From an uncultured Collinsella sp. (GTDB lineage: Bacteria > Actinomycetota > Coriobacteriia > Coriobacteriales > Coriobacteriaceae): 64,000 nt of DNA. This document shows, piece by piece, positions 53,060 to 61,530 of the stretch. The stretch lies in NCBI GenBank assembly GCA_902470095.1, contig CABRFG010000002.1:27733-91732 (forward strand), in the 5' to 3' direction. Position 1 is the stretch's first letter; each line of letters starts with the position of its first letter. Made by a program: the position numbers and the translations under genes. The notes below the pieces were generated by a model. That model was not told the origin of the DNA, ran no database searches, and was given only the letters and a program-made list of their open reading frames with translations.

Positions 53060-53103
53060 ACACCTAGGTTTACAGCTGACAAGACAGCTGTAAACCTAGG
53101 TGT
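53060..53103 (-). promoter_or_regulatory. NiaR operator candidate before nadA
   Basis: Perfect 19-bp inverted repeat: ACACCTAGGTTTACAGCTG and its complement with a 6-base centre (ACAAGA). The outer ACACCTAGG / CCTAGGTGT part resembles known NiaR boxes with ACACCT half-sites. 42 bp before the nadA start. The rest of the 292-bp gap to 53310 shows nothing recognised except a leader for the response regulator. Confidence 0.75.
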
Positions 53104-53310
53104 AAAGTTGAAATAAAGATTCAATCATGCGGCAAGTCCATTTTCGAACTGGCAAGCTGAGGATAGCCGGGCTTTCGATAGCGCAGGAGGCATCTTTCGC
53201 CACCGCAACACCGCTTGGCGCGAGCTGCACGCCGTGGGGCGCAAACGGTCCGCACCCCCGCAAGCGGCGCGTGCCCGATGTGGCAAAATCGAACTACTTA
53301 AGGGGGCCGA

Positions 53311-54033
53311 ATGCTCAAGATTATTGCCTGCGACGATGATGTCGCTTTTCTAGATAGACTGCACCGGATGATCGACCGTTGGTCGACCGAGACGGGCACG
53401 GCGGTCGATGTTGCGCTCGTCACGCGCGGCGAGGACCTGCTGGCCCGCCATGTCGCATCGCGCGCCGACATCATCTTGCTCGATATGATCATGCCGCTCG
53501 TCAACGGCATGGACACCGCACGCGAACTGCGCCAGGCCGACACCGCCGTGCGCCTGGTGTTCCTCACCTCGTCGCCCGAGTTCGCGCTGGAATCCTACGA
53601 GGTCCGCGCCTTCGACTACCTGCTCAAGCCCGTGACTTACGAACGCCTGGCGCAGTTACTCGACGAGCTTTCGAGCATGCGCCCGGCGGCAACCGACGAG
53701 CTCGTGATCAAAACTTCCTTTGGCTACCACGCCCTGCGCCTGTCCGACATCGAATATGCCGAAGCGCGCAACAAGCACGTGGTCTTCCACCTGCGCGACG
53801 GACGCGATATCGAGGCACTCGAGTCATTCCGCAGCGTCGAGGACCGTTTGGTGCAAAATGCCACCTTCTTTAAATGCCACCGCAGCTACCAGGTCAACCT
53901 GCGCAATATCGATCACTTTGACCGCACGGACATCGTCATGCGCTCGGGCGCGTGCATCCCGCTTTCGCGCAGCTGCAAGCAGGGATTCCAAGACGCCTAC
54001 TTTGCGGCGCGCTTTGAGGGTGGGAGACACTGA
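53311..54033 (+). CDS. LytTR-family response regulator
   Basis: 240 aa. Receiver domain 1-120 with CDDD acidic pocket, phospho-acceptor Asp in IILLDMIMP (about residue 53) and the KP lysine (LLKPVTY). LytTR DNA-binding domain about 130-235 (YAEARNKHVVFHLRDG, FFKCHRSYQVNLRNID). This family controls bacteriocin, adhesion or quorum-like functions (AgrA, ComE types). Translationally coupled to the kinase gene (TGATG overlap). No peptide pheromone gene is seen nearby. Confidence 0.94.
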   Translation: MLKIIACDDDVAFLDRLHRMIDRWSTETGTAVDVALVTRGEDLLARHVASRADIILLDMIMPLVNGMDTARELRQADTAVRLVFLTSSPEFALESYEVRAFDYLLKPVTYERLAQLLDELSSMRPAATDELVIKTSFGYHALRLSDIEYAEARNKHVVFHLRDGRDIEALESFRSVEDRLVQNATFFKCHRSYQVNLRNIDHFDRTDIVMRSGACIPLSRSCKQGFQDAYFAARFEGGRH

Positions 54034-55310
54034 TGGTCTCCTCGGTCGAAATGGTCCTTTGGGCAATCCACCACGCCACGACGTTGCTCTTTGGCGTCTT
54101 TGCCTCGGCGGCACTGTGCGGTATCGAAATCAATCGACGCCATGCACTCGAGTTGGTGGGGGTCGGAGTCGCAACCGGCGCTGCCTTTTCGATCGCCAAT
54201 GCCGTCGGCGGCGAGCTTTTCGCCCGCCAGGTATATCCGCTCGTCGTGCATCTGCCGCTCGTCATCTATTTGTGCGCGCGCTACCGCCTGAGCCCGCTGC
54301 TTGCCGTGCTCGGCATTACGAGTGCCTATCTGAGCTGCCAGTTCAGCAATTGGATGGGCATCGCCGCATTTGCCGCAACCGATTCTCAGATCGCGTACTA
54401 TCTGGCGCGCATCGCGACCACACTCGCCGTCTTTGCCGTCCTGTTGCATTGGGCCGGCGACATCGGTCCACGCTTGGCGATTAAAAGCACCACCGAGCTG
54501 GGCATCCTTTTAATCCTGCCGCTCGTCTATTACGTCTTTGACTATGCCACCAACGTCTACACCACGCTGTTCCACTCGGGCTCGGTGGTGACGGTTGAGT
54601 TTTTGGCCTTTGCGCTCTGCGCGTTCTACCTTATGTTCCTCGCCGTCTACCTGCGCGAATACGAAGAAAAGGAAACCGCCGAGCGAGAGCGCTGGATGCT
54701 CGAAACCCGCGACAGCGCCGCCATTAAAGAGCTTGAGGCCTGGCGTCAATCTGGTCGCGAGCTGTCGATTCTTCGCCACGACATGCGTCACTTCCTACGC
54801 GGCCTGGCCGCTTTAATTGAGGAGGGGCACACCGACGAGGCGCTCAAACGCATCGACGAACTCTGCGAAGCCGGCGACCGCACCGCCGTACGCCGCTTCT
54901 GCGCCAACGAGACGGTAAACATTGCGCTTTCGTCATTTAACTCGGAAATCAATAGAAACGGCATTACCGCCAACCTGCGCGCCGCCGTACCCGAAACCAT
55001 CCACGTAGGTGACGCCGACCTGTTTAGCGTGCTCTCAAATGCCTTGGAAAACGCTATCACCGCCGCAAGCGCCGCACCCCAAGGAAAGCGATTCGTCGAC
55101 TTTGACCTGCGATTAGAGGACGGCCAGCTGCTGCTGTTAGTTTCCAACACGTTTGACCGCGCGCCGCGCATGGTCGACGGCATGCCCGTGACCCGGCATG
55201 CGGGCCACGGCTTTGGCACCAGGAGCATCAAACTTGCCGTGGAGCGCATGAACGGCAACTGCCAGTTCCGCATTAACGGCGATCGGTTTGAGCTGCGCGC
55301 TGTGATGTAG
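54033..55310 (+). CDS. GHKL-type sensor histidine kinase
   Basis: 425 aa partner of the LytTR regulator. About six membrane helices (residues 5-210), a coiled linker, phospho-acceptor H in LRHDMRHFLRGL (about residue 250), and a GHKL ATPase with NALENAITAA (N box) and GHGFGTRSIKLAVERMNG (G box). AgrC/ComD-like layout, suggesting that it senses an extracellular peptide or membrane signal. Confidence 0.93.
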   Translation: MVSSVEMVLWAIHHATTLLFGVFASAALCGIEINRRHALELVGVGVATGAAFSIANAVGGELFARQVYPLVVHLPLVIYLCARYRLSPLLAVLGITSAYLSCQFSNWMGIAAFAATDSQIAYYLARIATTLAVFAVLLHWAGDIGPRLAIKSTTELGILLILPLVYYVFDYATNVYTTLFHSGSVVTVEFLAFALCAFYLMFLAVYLREYEEKETAERERWMLETRDSAAIKELEAWRQSGRELSILRHDMRHFLRGLAALIEEGHTDEALKRIDELCEAGDRTAVRRFCANETVNIALSSFNSEINRNGITANLRAAVPETIHVGDADLFSVLSNALENAITAASAAPQGKRFVDFDLRLEDGQLLLLVSNTFDRAPRMVDGMPVTRHAGHGFGTRSIKLAVERMNGNCQFRINGDRFELRAVM

Positions 55311-55374
55311 AAGTGCGGCGCCGATCTCGAGGCGCGCCTTGCCCGCCAGGCAATCGCTCGCCGGCGCCAATCCG

Positions 55375-55950
55375 CTACAGCGGAGCGGCTGCCGGGGTCA
55401 GCTGCTTGATGTATGCCCACATGCGCTGCTTGGCGGCTTTGTCAGTGAGCGCCGCCTCAAAACCGTCGAGCGCGAGCACGCGGCGACCCTGCACATGGGC
55501 GACCAAGCCGGGCTTGAGCATGGCGGTGTCGAAGTCATCGATCGCCACGAGCATATCGGCGTAGGTCTCGCGCATGGCGTCAGCCGCGTTGTTGTCGAGC
55601 AGTAGCACCGCCTCGGGGTCCAAAGCCTCAAGCGCCTCACGGAACAGCTCGCACGGCAGAGTCTCGCCCACCGCGACCGCTCCGTCACCCACGCCGGCGA
55701 CGCTTGCCAGCACGCAAAAATCCTCGGGCGCGTAGCCGATGGCCCCAAGCGCCTTGCGCAACGCCGCGCCATCCGGGCCGGCGGCAAGCTCGCCACCCGA
55801 ACGCTCGGCCTCGTCCAAATCGCCTTTGACCAGCACGATCGGCGAGCACGCGTTGCCCGCGATACGCACGCCACGGACCGCAAGCGATGCGAGCTCCTGC
55901 TCGGCCGCCTGGGCGATGGCTTCTTTTTTCTGGCTTTGTGACGTGGACAT
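55375..55950 (-). CDS. Uracil-DNA-glycosylase-like protein, probably degenerate
   Basis: 191 aa, no clear family. Order of segments resembles family 4/5 uracil-DNA glycosylases: a GELAAGPDGAALRKALGAIG block (compare GRPFVGRAGxLLxxLL), CELFREALEALDPEAVLLLDNNAADAM (compare CxPxLxxQIxxLxPxxIVxLGxxA), and a final KAAKQRMWAYIKQL (compare LKRxxWxDLxxL). But the catalytic-type GEAPG and HPA motifs and the iron-sulfur cysteines are missing, so catalysis is doubtful. ATG 55950 has GGAGAG close upstream. An unrelated Ala/Leu-rich protein is the alternative. Confidence 0.7.
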   Translation of the reverse strand: MSTSQSQKKEAIAQAAEQELASLAVRGVRIAGNACSPIVLVKGDLDEAERSGGELAAGPDGAALRKALGAIGYAPEDFCVLASVAGVGDGAVAVGETLPCELFREALEALDPEAVLLLDNNAADAMRETYADMLVAIDDFDTAMLKPGLVAHVQGRRVLALDGFEAALTDKAAKQRMWAYIKQLTPAAAPL

Positions 55951-56086
55951 GCGCTCTCCAATCGTTTGCGTGCCCACCATTATATAAAAGAGCCGCCCGC
56001 GAGTGGTTGCTTTGCGGGCGGCTGGGTATAAGCACGGTCGTACTGAGTTTTACGCGGCCGAGCCGCGTCGCATTATGGAGGTCACC

Positions 56087-56407
56087 ATGGATGACATTAA
56101 TCAGATTACCCCCGAGAACTTCGATTCCATCGTTAACGACAGCCTGCCCGTGCTGGTCGATTTTTGGGCACCGTGGTGCGGGCCCTGTCGATCCCTCTCG
56201 CCCATCGTTGACGAGGTTGCCGATGAGCTGGCGGGCAAGCTCGCCGTTGCCAAGTGCAACGTCGACGACAACCAGGACCTGGCCATGAAGTATGGCGTCA
56301 TGAGCATCCCCACGCTGATTGTGTTTAAGAACGGCGAGGAGATTGACCGCTCGGTTGGCGCTCTGCCCAAGGCGAGGCTGCAGGCGCTGCTGGAAAAGCA
56401 TCTGTAA
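56087..56407 (+). CDS. trxA: Thioredoxin
   Basis: 106 aa. Redox motif W-C31-G-P-C34, SIPTLIVFKNGEE with the cis-Pro, normal length. Reduces disulfides in cytoplasmic proteins. The upstream ATG 56075 overlaps its own GGAGG site, so ATG 56087 is chosen (GGAGG 5 bases before). Confidence 0.97.
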   Translation: MDDINQITPENFDSIVNDSLPVLVDFWAPWCGPCRSLSPIVDEVADELAGKLAVAKCNVDDNQDLAMKYGVMSIPTLIVFKNGEEIDRSVGALPKARLQALLEKHL

Positions 56408-56628
56408 TACGCTTGTTACTTACCCGCCGTCTATGAGCGCTTTTGCACCGCTCGCCGGACTTCTGGATGCACCGAGTGCAACCACGGATAGTATGGTAGT
56501 CACAAACAGCCCCCAGTGAACGGGTGCGGGTCGCACAGACTCGTACCCGTTTTCTTATGCAGCTGCGCGCAGATCGGGCGTAGTAAAATCTGAACCACTG
56601 ATTAGACCCGTACAAAAGGAGACTTTCC

Positions 56629-56877
56629 ATGCATGACGTCGGAATGAACATGAGTCAGCTTGCCATGAGCGTCAAGCAGGTCGACGACACCATCGAGCTC
56701 GCTCACGAATGGAGCCATCAGTTGCTGCATGCGACCGAGAATTTTGACATGGAGCGCATCGGCGCCAAGCTCGAGGCCGCCATGGCCGCGCTGCACGAGG
56801 CGCATGACGCGCTCGAGGGCTACGAGGAAGCCATCGAGGCCGACCACAACTCCGTCGGCTCCGTGAAGCTGGTGTAA
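56629..56877 (+). CDS. Small helical protein, co-transcribed with nikR
   Basis: 82 aa, unknown. Almost entirely helix-forming with several His, Met and Glu (MHDVGMNMSQLAM, HEWSHQLLHATENFDMERI, ALHEAHDALEGYEE). AAAGGAG lies 7-8 bases before the ATG and its stop abuts the nikR start. The His/Glu-rich composition and linkage to nikR suggest a nickel- or metal-related role, but that is inference. Confidence 0.75.
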   Translation: MHDVGMNMSQLAMSVKQVDDTIELAHEWSHQLLHATENFDMERIGAKLEAAMAALHEAHDALEGYEEAIEADHNSVGSVKLV

Positions 56878-56878
56878 A

Positions 56879-57391
56879 GTGGCCGAACACGAGCACGGCT
56901 GCGGGTACGAGCACGAGCATCCGCACGGGGCGGACGGTGACGCGGGCTGCCATTGTAGTGGATCCGGCTCCGAGCTGGTCCGTTTTTCGGTTACCGCACC
57001 CGACGACCTGCTGCGCCGTTTTGACGAGCAGATCGCACGCCGCGGCGACGTGGCCAACCGCTCCGAGGCCGTGCGCGACCTGATTCGCGCCTCGATCGCC
57101 AAGGAGCAGATGCGCACGCCCGATGAGCAGGTTATCGGGTCGCTCACCATGATCTACGACCATCACACCGGCGATCTGACGCGCCGCCTGGACGAGGTGC
57201 AGCACGACTACACCGACGAGATCGTATCGACGATGCACGTGCATCTGGATCACCACAACTGTCTGGAAATCCTGGCGCTCAAGGGTCGCGGCGAGCGCGT
57301 CTACGAACTAGCCGATCGTCTGCTGGGCCTGCGCGGCGTTAAGCACGGCGAGCTCACGTGCGCCGCCACCAAGCAGAGCCTGGGGCTGTAG
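56879..57391 (+). CDS. nikR: Nickel-responsive regulator NikR with His-rich N-terminus
   Basis: 170 aa. Ribbon-helix-helix DNA-binding part (LVRFSVTAPDDLLRRFDEQIARRGDVANRSEAVRDLIR) and C-terminal ACT-like nickel domain with HVHLDHHNCLEILALKG, which holds the square-planar ligands (His, His, Cys). An unusual 30-residue extension rich in His, Cys and Glu (HEHGCGYEHEHPHG, CHC) precedes it and may bind extra metal. GTG start at 56879. Directly upstream of hyp genes, which it may regulate. Confidence 0.93.
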   Translation: MAEHEHGCGYEHEHPHGADGDAGCHCSGSGSELVRFSVTAPDDLLRRFDEQIARRGDVANRSEAVRDLIRASIAKEQMRTPDEQVIGSLTMIYDHHTGDLTRRLDEVQHDYTDEIVSTMHVHLDHHNCLEILALKGRGERVYELADRLLGLRGVKHGELTCAATKQSLGL

Positions 57392-57414
57392 CGGGATTTC
57401 CCGCAGCGCACCTG

Positions 57415-57483
57415 CCAAAAAGGGACAGGTTTGTTTTGGCAGGTTTAGCGTTTTACCTACCAAAATAAACCTGTCTATTTTGG
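57415..57483. repeat. Long imperfect hairpin between nikR and hypF
   Basis: About 29-base arms: CCAAAAAGGGACAGGTTTG...TTTTGGCAGGT against ACCTACCAAAATAAACC...TGTCTATTTTGG. Includes the AAAGGGACAGG word shared with other hairpins in the window. May end nikR transcription or control hypF, whose ribosome site starts 12 bases later. Confidence 0.75.
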
Positions 57484-57506
57484 TCGGTTTTGATGAGGGG
57501 TGTCGC

Positions 57507-59978
57507 ATGCGGCGTGTGCATATTCATGTGACGGGCATTGTGCAGGGCGTTGGCATGCGACCGTTTGTGTATCGCGAGGCCATGGCGCATGGCATTTGCG
57601 GATGGGTGCTCAATGCGGGCGACGGCGTGCATATCGAGGCGCACGCTCCGGCCGATGCGCTCGATGCTTTTGTTGCCGCGCTTTCTGAGCATGCGCCCGC
57701 GGCGGCTCGCGTAGAGTATGTCGAGGTTGTGGACCTGGCAGCCAACGGTTGGGATGCCGCCGATGAACAGGGCTTTCGCATCGTAGCATCGCAGGACCAG
57801 ACCGCACACACGACGCTCGTCTCGCCCGACATCGCTACCTGTGACGATTGCCTGCGCGAATTGTTCGATCCCGCCGACCGACGCTATCACTACCCCTTTA
57901 TCAACTGCACTAACTGCGGCCCACGCTTTACCATCATCCGGTCGCTGCCTTATGACCGAGCGGCTACCTCGATGGATTGTTTTCCCATGTGTCCCAGGTG
58001 TGCCGCGGAGTATGCCGACCCACTCGACCGGCGTTTTCACGCGCAACCCGATGCCTGCTTTGATTGCGGGCCGCATATTACGTGGCGCGAGGCTGTAAAC
58101 GGCGATGCGTGCGGGAATTCGTCCGCGACACCGGCCGTCGGCACCACACGCGAGGCCAGCGACGCTATCATCGAGCGCTGCGTTGAGCTGCTGGCCAGTG
58201 GTGACATCGTCGCCATCAAGGGCCTGGGCGGATTCCATCTAGCCTGTGACGCTGCCAACGAGCAAGCGGTGGCCGAGTTGCGCCGTCGCAAACGCCGCAG
58301 CAACAAACCACTTGCCGTCATGGTGCGCAGTCTTGCTGATACCGAGCGCCTGTGTCATATCGACGATGCTGAACGCGATCTGCTCGCTGGCAGTATCCGC
58401 CCCATCGTGCTGCTGCGCCGGCGCACTGTTGGCGAGGGCAACGGCGGCTCCCCCGACATCCTCGCCCTCGCGCCATCTGTCGCACACGACTTGCCCGAGC
58501 TCGGCGTCATGCTCCCCTATACGCCGCTTCAGCATCTGTTGCTCGCCGCGGCAGAAGCCTGCGGTATGCACGCGCTCGTCATGACCAGCGGAAACCTGAG
58601 CGAAGAACCCATCGAGACCGACGACGACCTTGCCTGGGAACACCTCGTTGCTGCCGGCATCGCCGACGCGTTGCTCGGTAACGACCGCGCGATCCTCTCA
58701 CGCTATGACGATTCCGTGGTGCGCGTGGTTGACGGCACCGTTATGCCCGTGCGCCGCGCTCGCGGATATGCACCCCAGCCGCTACCGTTGCCGGCGCTCG
58801 ACCGCGCTCCGTCCTGCGTGCTTGCCTGCGGGCCACAACAAAAGGCCACGATTGCGCTCACGCGTGAAGGGACGAACGGCAAGGCAACCTGTTTTGCGTC
58901 GCAACATATCGGCGATGTTGAAAACGGCGGGACCTTCGATGCCTGGAACGCCGCGCGCACGCGCTTGGAAGATCTCTTTGATTTGGCGCCCGCCGCCTTG
59001 GCCTGCGATGTACACCCCAGCTATCTATCGGGCCAGTGGGCGCGCGAGCAGGCGCGAAAATGCAATCTGCCGCTCGTCGAGGTGCAGCACCATCATGCGC
59101 ATATCGCGAGCGTAATGGCCGAGGCCATCGCCGCGGGCCAGCTTACAACCGACGCGCGCGTCCTTGGCATCGCCTTTGACGGCACCGGCGCCGGCACCGA
59201 TGGGACCATTTGGGGCGGCGAGTTTCTTGTTGCCAGCCTTGGCGGCTTTGAGCGCGCCGCGCATTTGCGCACCTGGGCGCTCCCCGGTGGGGCGGCCTCC
59301 GTGCGCGACGCCCGCCGCAACGCCTTTGCCCTGCTCAGTGAGCTCGGCCTGCTCGAGCACCCAGGCGCCGCTCGGCTTTTGGACAGCCTCGACGAGCAAA
59401 CGCGCAGCGTGACAGCCACCATGATCGAGCGCGGCATCAACAGCCCGCGTACCAGCAGCATGGGGCGTCTCTTTGATGCCGCGGCAGCAATTCTGGGCAT
59501 CTGCGACAAGGCAACCTACGAGGGCGAACCCGCCATCGAGCTTGAGGCTGCCGCCTGGCGCGCGCTCGACAACGAAATCGCCCATTTTCCCGACGACAAC
59601 GCCGGCTATTTCGCATCTGGCCCATCGTGGCTGGACGGCCCCTATGTTCTGGACCAGAAAGCACTCTTTGAGGCACTTTTGGGAGGAATTGAAGCCGGAG
59701 CGCCCGCCGACAGGCTCGCACTCGACTTCCATGTCGCCGTCGCGCGCTCTTCGGCACGAATCGCACGCGAAATCTGCGCGCGCGAAGACATCGATACCGT
59801 CGCGCTCTCGGGCGGCGTGTTCATGAACCAACTTTTGCTTCAGCTCCTCACCCGCGAGCTTAAAGACGCAGGCCTTACGGTCTTGGTTCCCCAAACCGTG
59901 CCCGTTAACGACGGCTGCATCGCCTACGGTCAGGCGGCAGTCGCACGCACTCGCCTCGCACAAGTCGCACCGCAATAG
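57507..59978 (+). CDS. hypF: Carbamoyltransferase HypF ([NiFe]-hydrogenase maturation)
   Basis: 823 aa. Makes S-carbamoyl on HypE from carbamoyl phosphate, source of the cyanide ligands. Domains: acylphosphatase (1-90, VQGVGMRPFVYREA), zinc fingers CDDC/CTNCG and CPRC/CFDCG (about 108-185), YrdC-like (about 205-390), Kae1-like C-terminal with HHHAHIASVMAE and FDGTGAGTDGTIWGGEFL. ATG 57507 has GAGGGG 6 bases upstream; upstream codons to 57480 lack a site. Confidence 0.97.
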   Translation: MRRVHIHVTGIVQGVGMRPFVYREAMAHGICGWVLNAGDGVHIEAHAPADALDAFVAALSEHAPAAARVEYVEVVDLAANGWDAADEQGFRIVASQDQTAHTTLVSPDIATCDDCLRELFDPADRRYHYPFINCTNCGPRFTIIRSLPYDRAATSMDCFPMCPRCAAEYADPLDRRFHAQPDACFDCGPHITWREAVNGDACGNSSATPAVGTTREASDAIIERCVELLASGDIVAIKGLGGFHLACDAANEQAVAELRRRKRRSNKPLAVMVRSLADTERLCHIDDAERDLLAGSIRPIVLLRRRTVGEGNGGSPDILALAPSVAHDLPELGVMLPYTPLQHLLLAAAEACGMHALVMTSGNLSEEPIETDDDLAWEHLVAAGIADALLGNDRAILSRYDDSVVRVVDGTVMPVRRARGYAPQPLPLPALDRAPSCVLACGPQQKATIALTREGTNGKATCFASQHIGDVENGGTFDAWNAARTRLEDLFDLAPAALACDVHPSYLSGQWAREQARKCNLPLVEVQHHHAHIASVMAEAIAAGQLTTDARVLGIAFDGTGAGTDGTIWGGEFLVASLGGFERAAHLRTWALPGGAASVRDARRNAFALLSELGLLEHPGAARLLDSLDEQTRSVTATMIERGINSPRTSSMGRLFDAAAAILGICDKATYEGEPAIELEAAAWRALDNEIAHFPDDNAGYFASGPSWLDGPYVLDQKALFEALLGGIEAGAPADRLALDFHVAVARSSARIAREICAREDIDTVALSGGVFMNQLLLQLLTRELKDAGLTVLVPQTVPVNDGCIAYGQAAVARTRLAQVAPQ

Positions 59979-60109
59979 GCTGTTTGGCCAACCCGCAAGC
60001 CGCCGTCTCACAGGTGTAGCGCGTTTGCCCGCAGCCCCCGCGAGCGCTACCATCAAACGATGGATTATCCAGCGCCCATCCAGCGCAAAGCGTATAAAAG
60101 AGGAACATT

Positions 60110-60370
60110 ATGTGCCTTGCCGTTCCCGGTAAAGTAGTCAAACGCGACGATGACCTCAAGGCCACCGTCGACATGATGGGCATCGAGCGCCCTGTTTCGC
60201 TGAGACTCGTGCCGACGGCGCAGGTTGGCGACTATATTCTCGTACACGCCGGCTTTGGCATCCAGATTGTCGACGAGCAGGAAGCACAGGAAACGCTCGA
60301 GCTTGTTAATGCCATGTCCGAGCTGGTCGAAGAAGACCAGCTGGCCACCAACCCGGCGGAGGCTTACTAG
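60110..60370 (+). CDS. hypC: Hydrogenase maturation chaperone HypC
   Basis: 86 aa. Starts M-C-L-A-V-P-G-K-V; Cys2 carries the Fe(CN)2CO unit and binds HypD and the hydrogenase large subunit. GAGGAAC lies before the ATG. Its stop overlaps the hypD GTG start by one base. The 131-bp gap after hypF contains no clear terminator. Confidence 0.97.
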   Translation: MCLAVPGKVVKRDDDLKATVDMMGIERPVSLRLVPTAQVGDYILVHAGFGIQIVDEQEAQETLELVNAMSELVEEDQLATNPAEAY

Positions 60371-61482
60371 TGGCGCCCGAGCAGCCGGCTCGCTCCGGTA
60401 TCGATTTCTCGGCATTCCGCGATCCCAAGCTGGCTCGCGAGCTCATCGAGCGCATTCATGAGCTTGTCGGCGACCGCACCATCAACCTTATGGAAGTCTG
60501 CGGCACGCATACCGTGAGCATCGGGCGCTATGGCTTTCGCTCCATTATGCCGGCAGGGCTCGAGCTGCTGAGCGGCCCGGGCTGCCCCGTCTGCGTCACC
60601 GCCAACCGCGACATCGACCACGCAATCGCGCTCGCCAACATAGACGGCGCCATCATCACCACCTTTGGCGACATGATGCGCGTGCCCGGATCATCCACCT
60701 CGCTCGCTGCGCAAAAGGCGGCGGGGCGCGATATTCGCATTGTGTACTCCCCGCTCGACGCGCTCGACATTGCCGAGCAAAACCCTGATCGCCCGGTCAT
60801 TTTTATGGGCGTGGGCTTTGAGACTACGACGCCCACCATCGCCGCCGCCATCTTGGAGGCCGAGGCGCGCGGGCTTTTGAACTTCTCGGTCTATTGCGCC
60901 CACAAGACCACGCCGCCGGCGTTGCGCGCCATCGCCAACGATCCCGAGACCACCATCGACGGCTTTATCCTGCCTGGCCACGTCGCCACCATCACGGGCT
61001 TGGCGCCCTTTAGCTTTTTGGTTGACGAATTCAATACCCCGGGCGTGGTCACGGGATTTGAACCGGTCGATATCCTGCAAGGCATCTGCATGCTGGTCCA
61101 GATGGTTGTCGAGGACAGGCCCGCGATCGACAACGCCTACCGCCGTGGCGTCAACGCAGACGGCAACCCTGTGGCACGCCAGCTGGTCGAGCAGGTGTTT
61201 GAGCCATGCGACACCACGTGGCGCGGGCTGGGGCCGATTGCCAACTCGGGCCTTTCTATCCGCCCCGAGTTCTCGCGCTTTGATGCCCGTACCCGCTTTG
61301 ACGTGCCCGTTGAGGCGACGGTCGAGCCGCGTGGGTGCCGCTGCGGCGACGTGTTGCGCGGAGCCATTACACCGAGCGACTGCCCTCTTTTCGGTCACGC
61401 TTGTACACCCGAGCATCCCGTCGGTCCCTGCATGGTGAGCTCCGAGGGCAGCTGCGCAGCATATTTCCGCTACCGAAGCTAG
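60370..61482 (+). CDS. hypD: Hydrogenase maturation iron-sulfur protein HypD
   Basis: 370 aa. Scaffold for Fe(CN)2CO assembly with HypC. Signature motifs: CGTHTVSIGRYG, GPGCPVCVT, FGDMMRVPGS, GFETTTPT, and C-terminal cluster cysteines in RGCRCGDVLRG, DCPLFGHACTPEHPVGPCMVSSEGSC. GTG start overlapping hypC. Confidence 0.97.
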   Translation: MAPEQPARSGIDFSAFRDPKLARELIERIHELVGDRTINLMEVCGTHTVSIGRYGFRSIMPAGLELLSGPGCPVCVTANRDIDHAIALANIDGAIITTFGDMMRVPGSSTSLAAQKAAGRDIRIVYSPLDALDIAEQNPDRPVIFMGVGFETTTPTIAAAILEAEARGLLNFSVYCAHKTTPPALRAIANDPETTIDGFILPGHVATITGLAPFSFLVDEFNTPGVVTGFEPVDILQGICMLVQMVVEDRPAIDNAYRRGVNADGNPVARQLVEQVFEPCDTTWRGLGPIANSGLSIRPEFSRFDARTRFDVPVEATVEPRGCRCGDVLRGAITPSDCPLFGHACTPEHPVGPCMVSSEGSCAAYFRYRS

Positions 61483-61530
61483 CCCAGACGCACCCGCACA
61501 CCGGCACCACCCACGATTGGAGTTTTGGAT

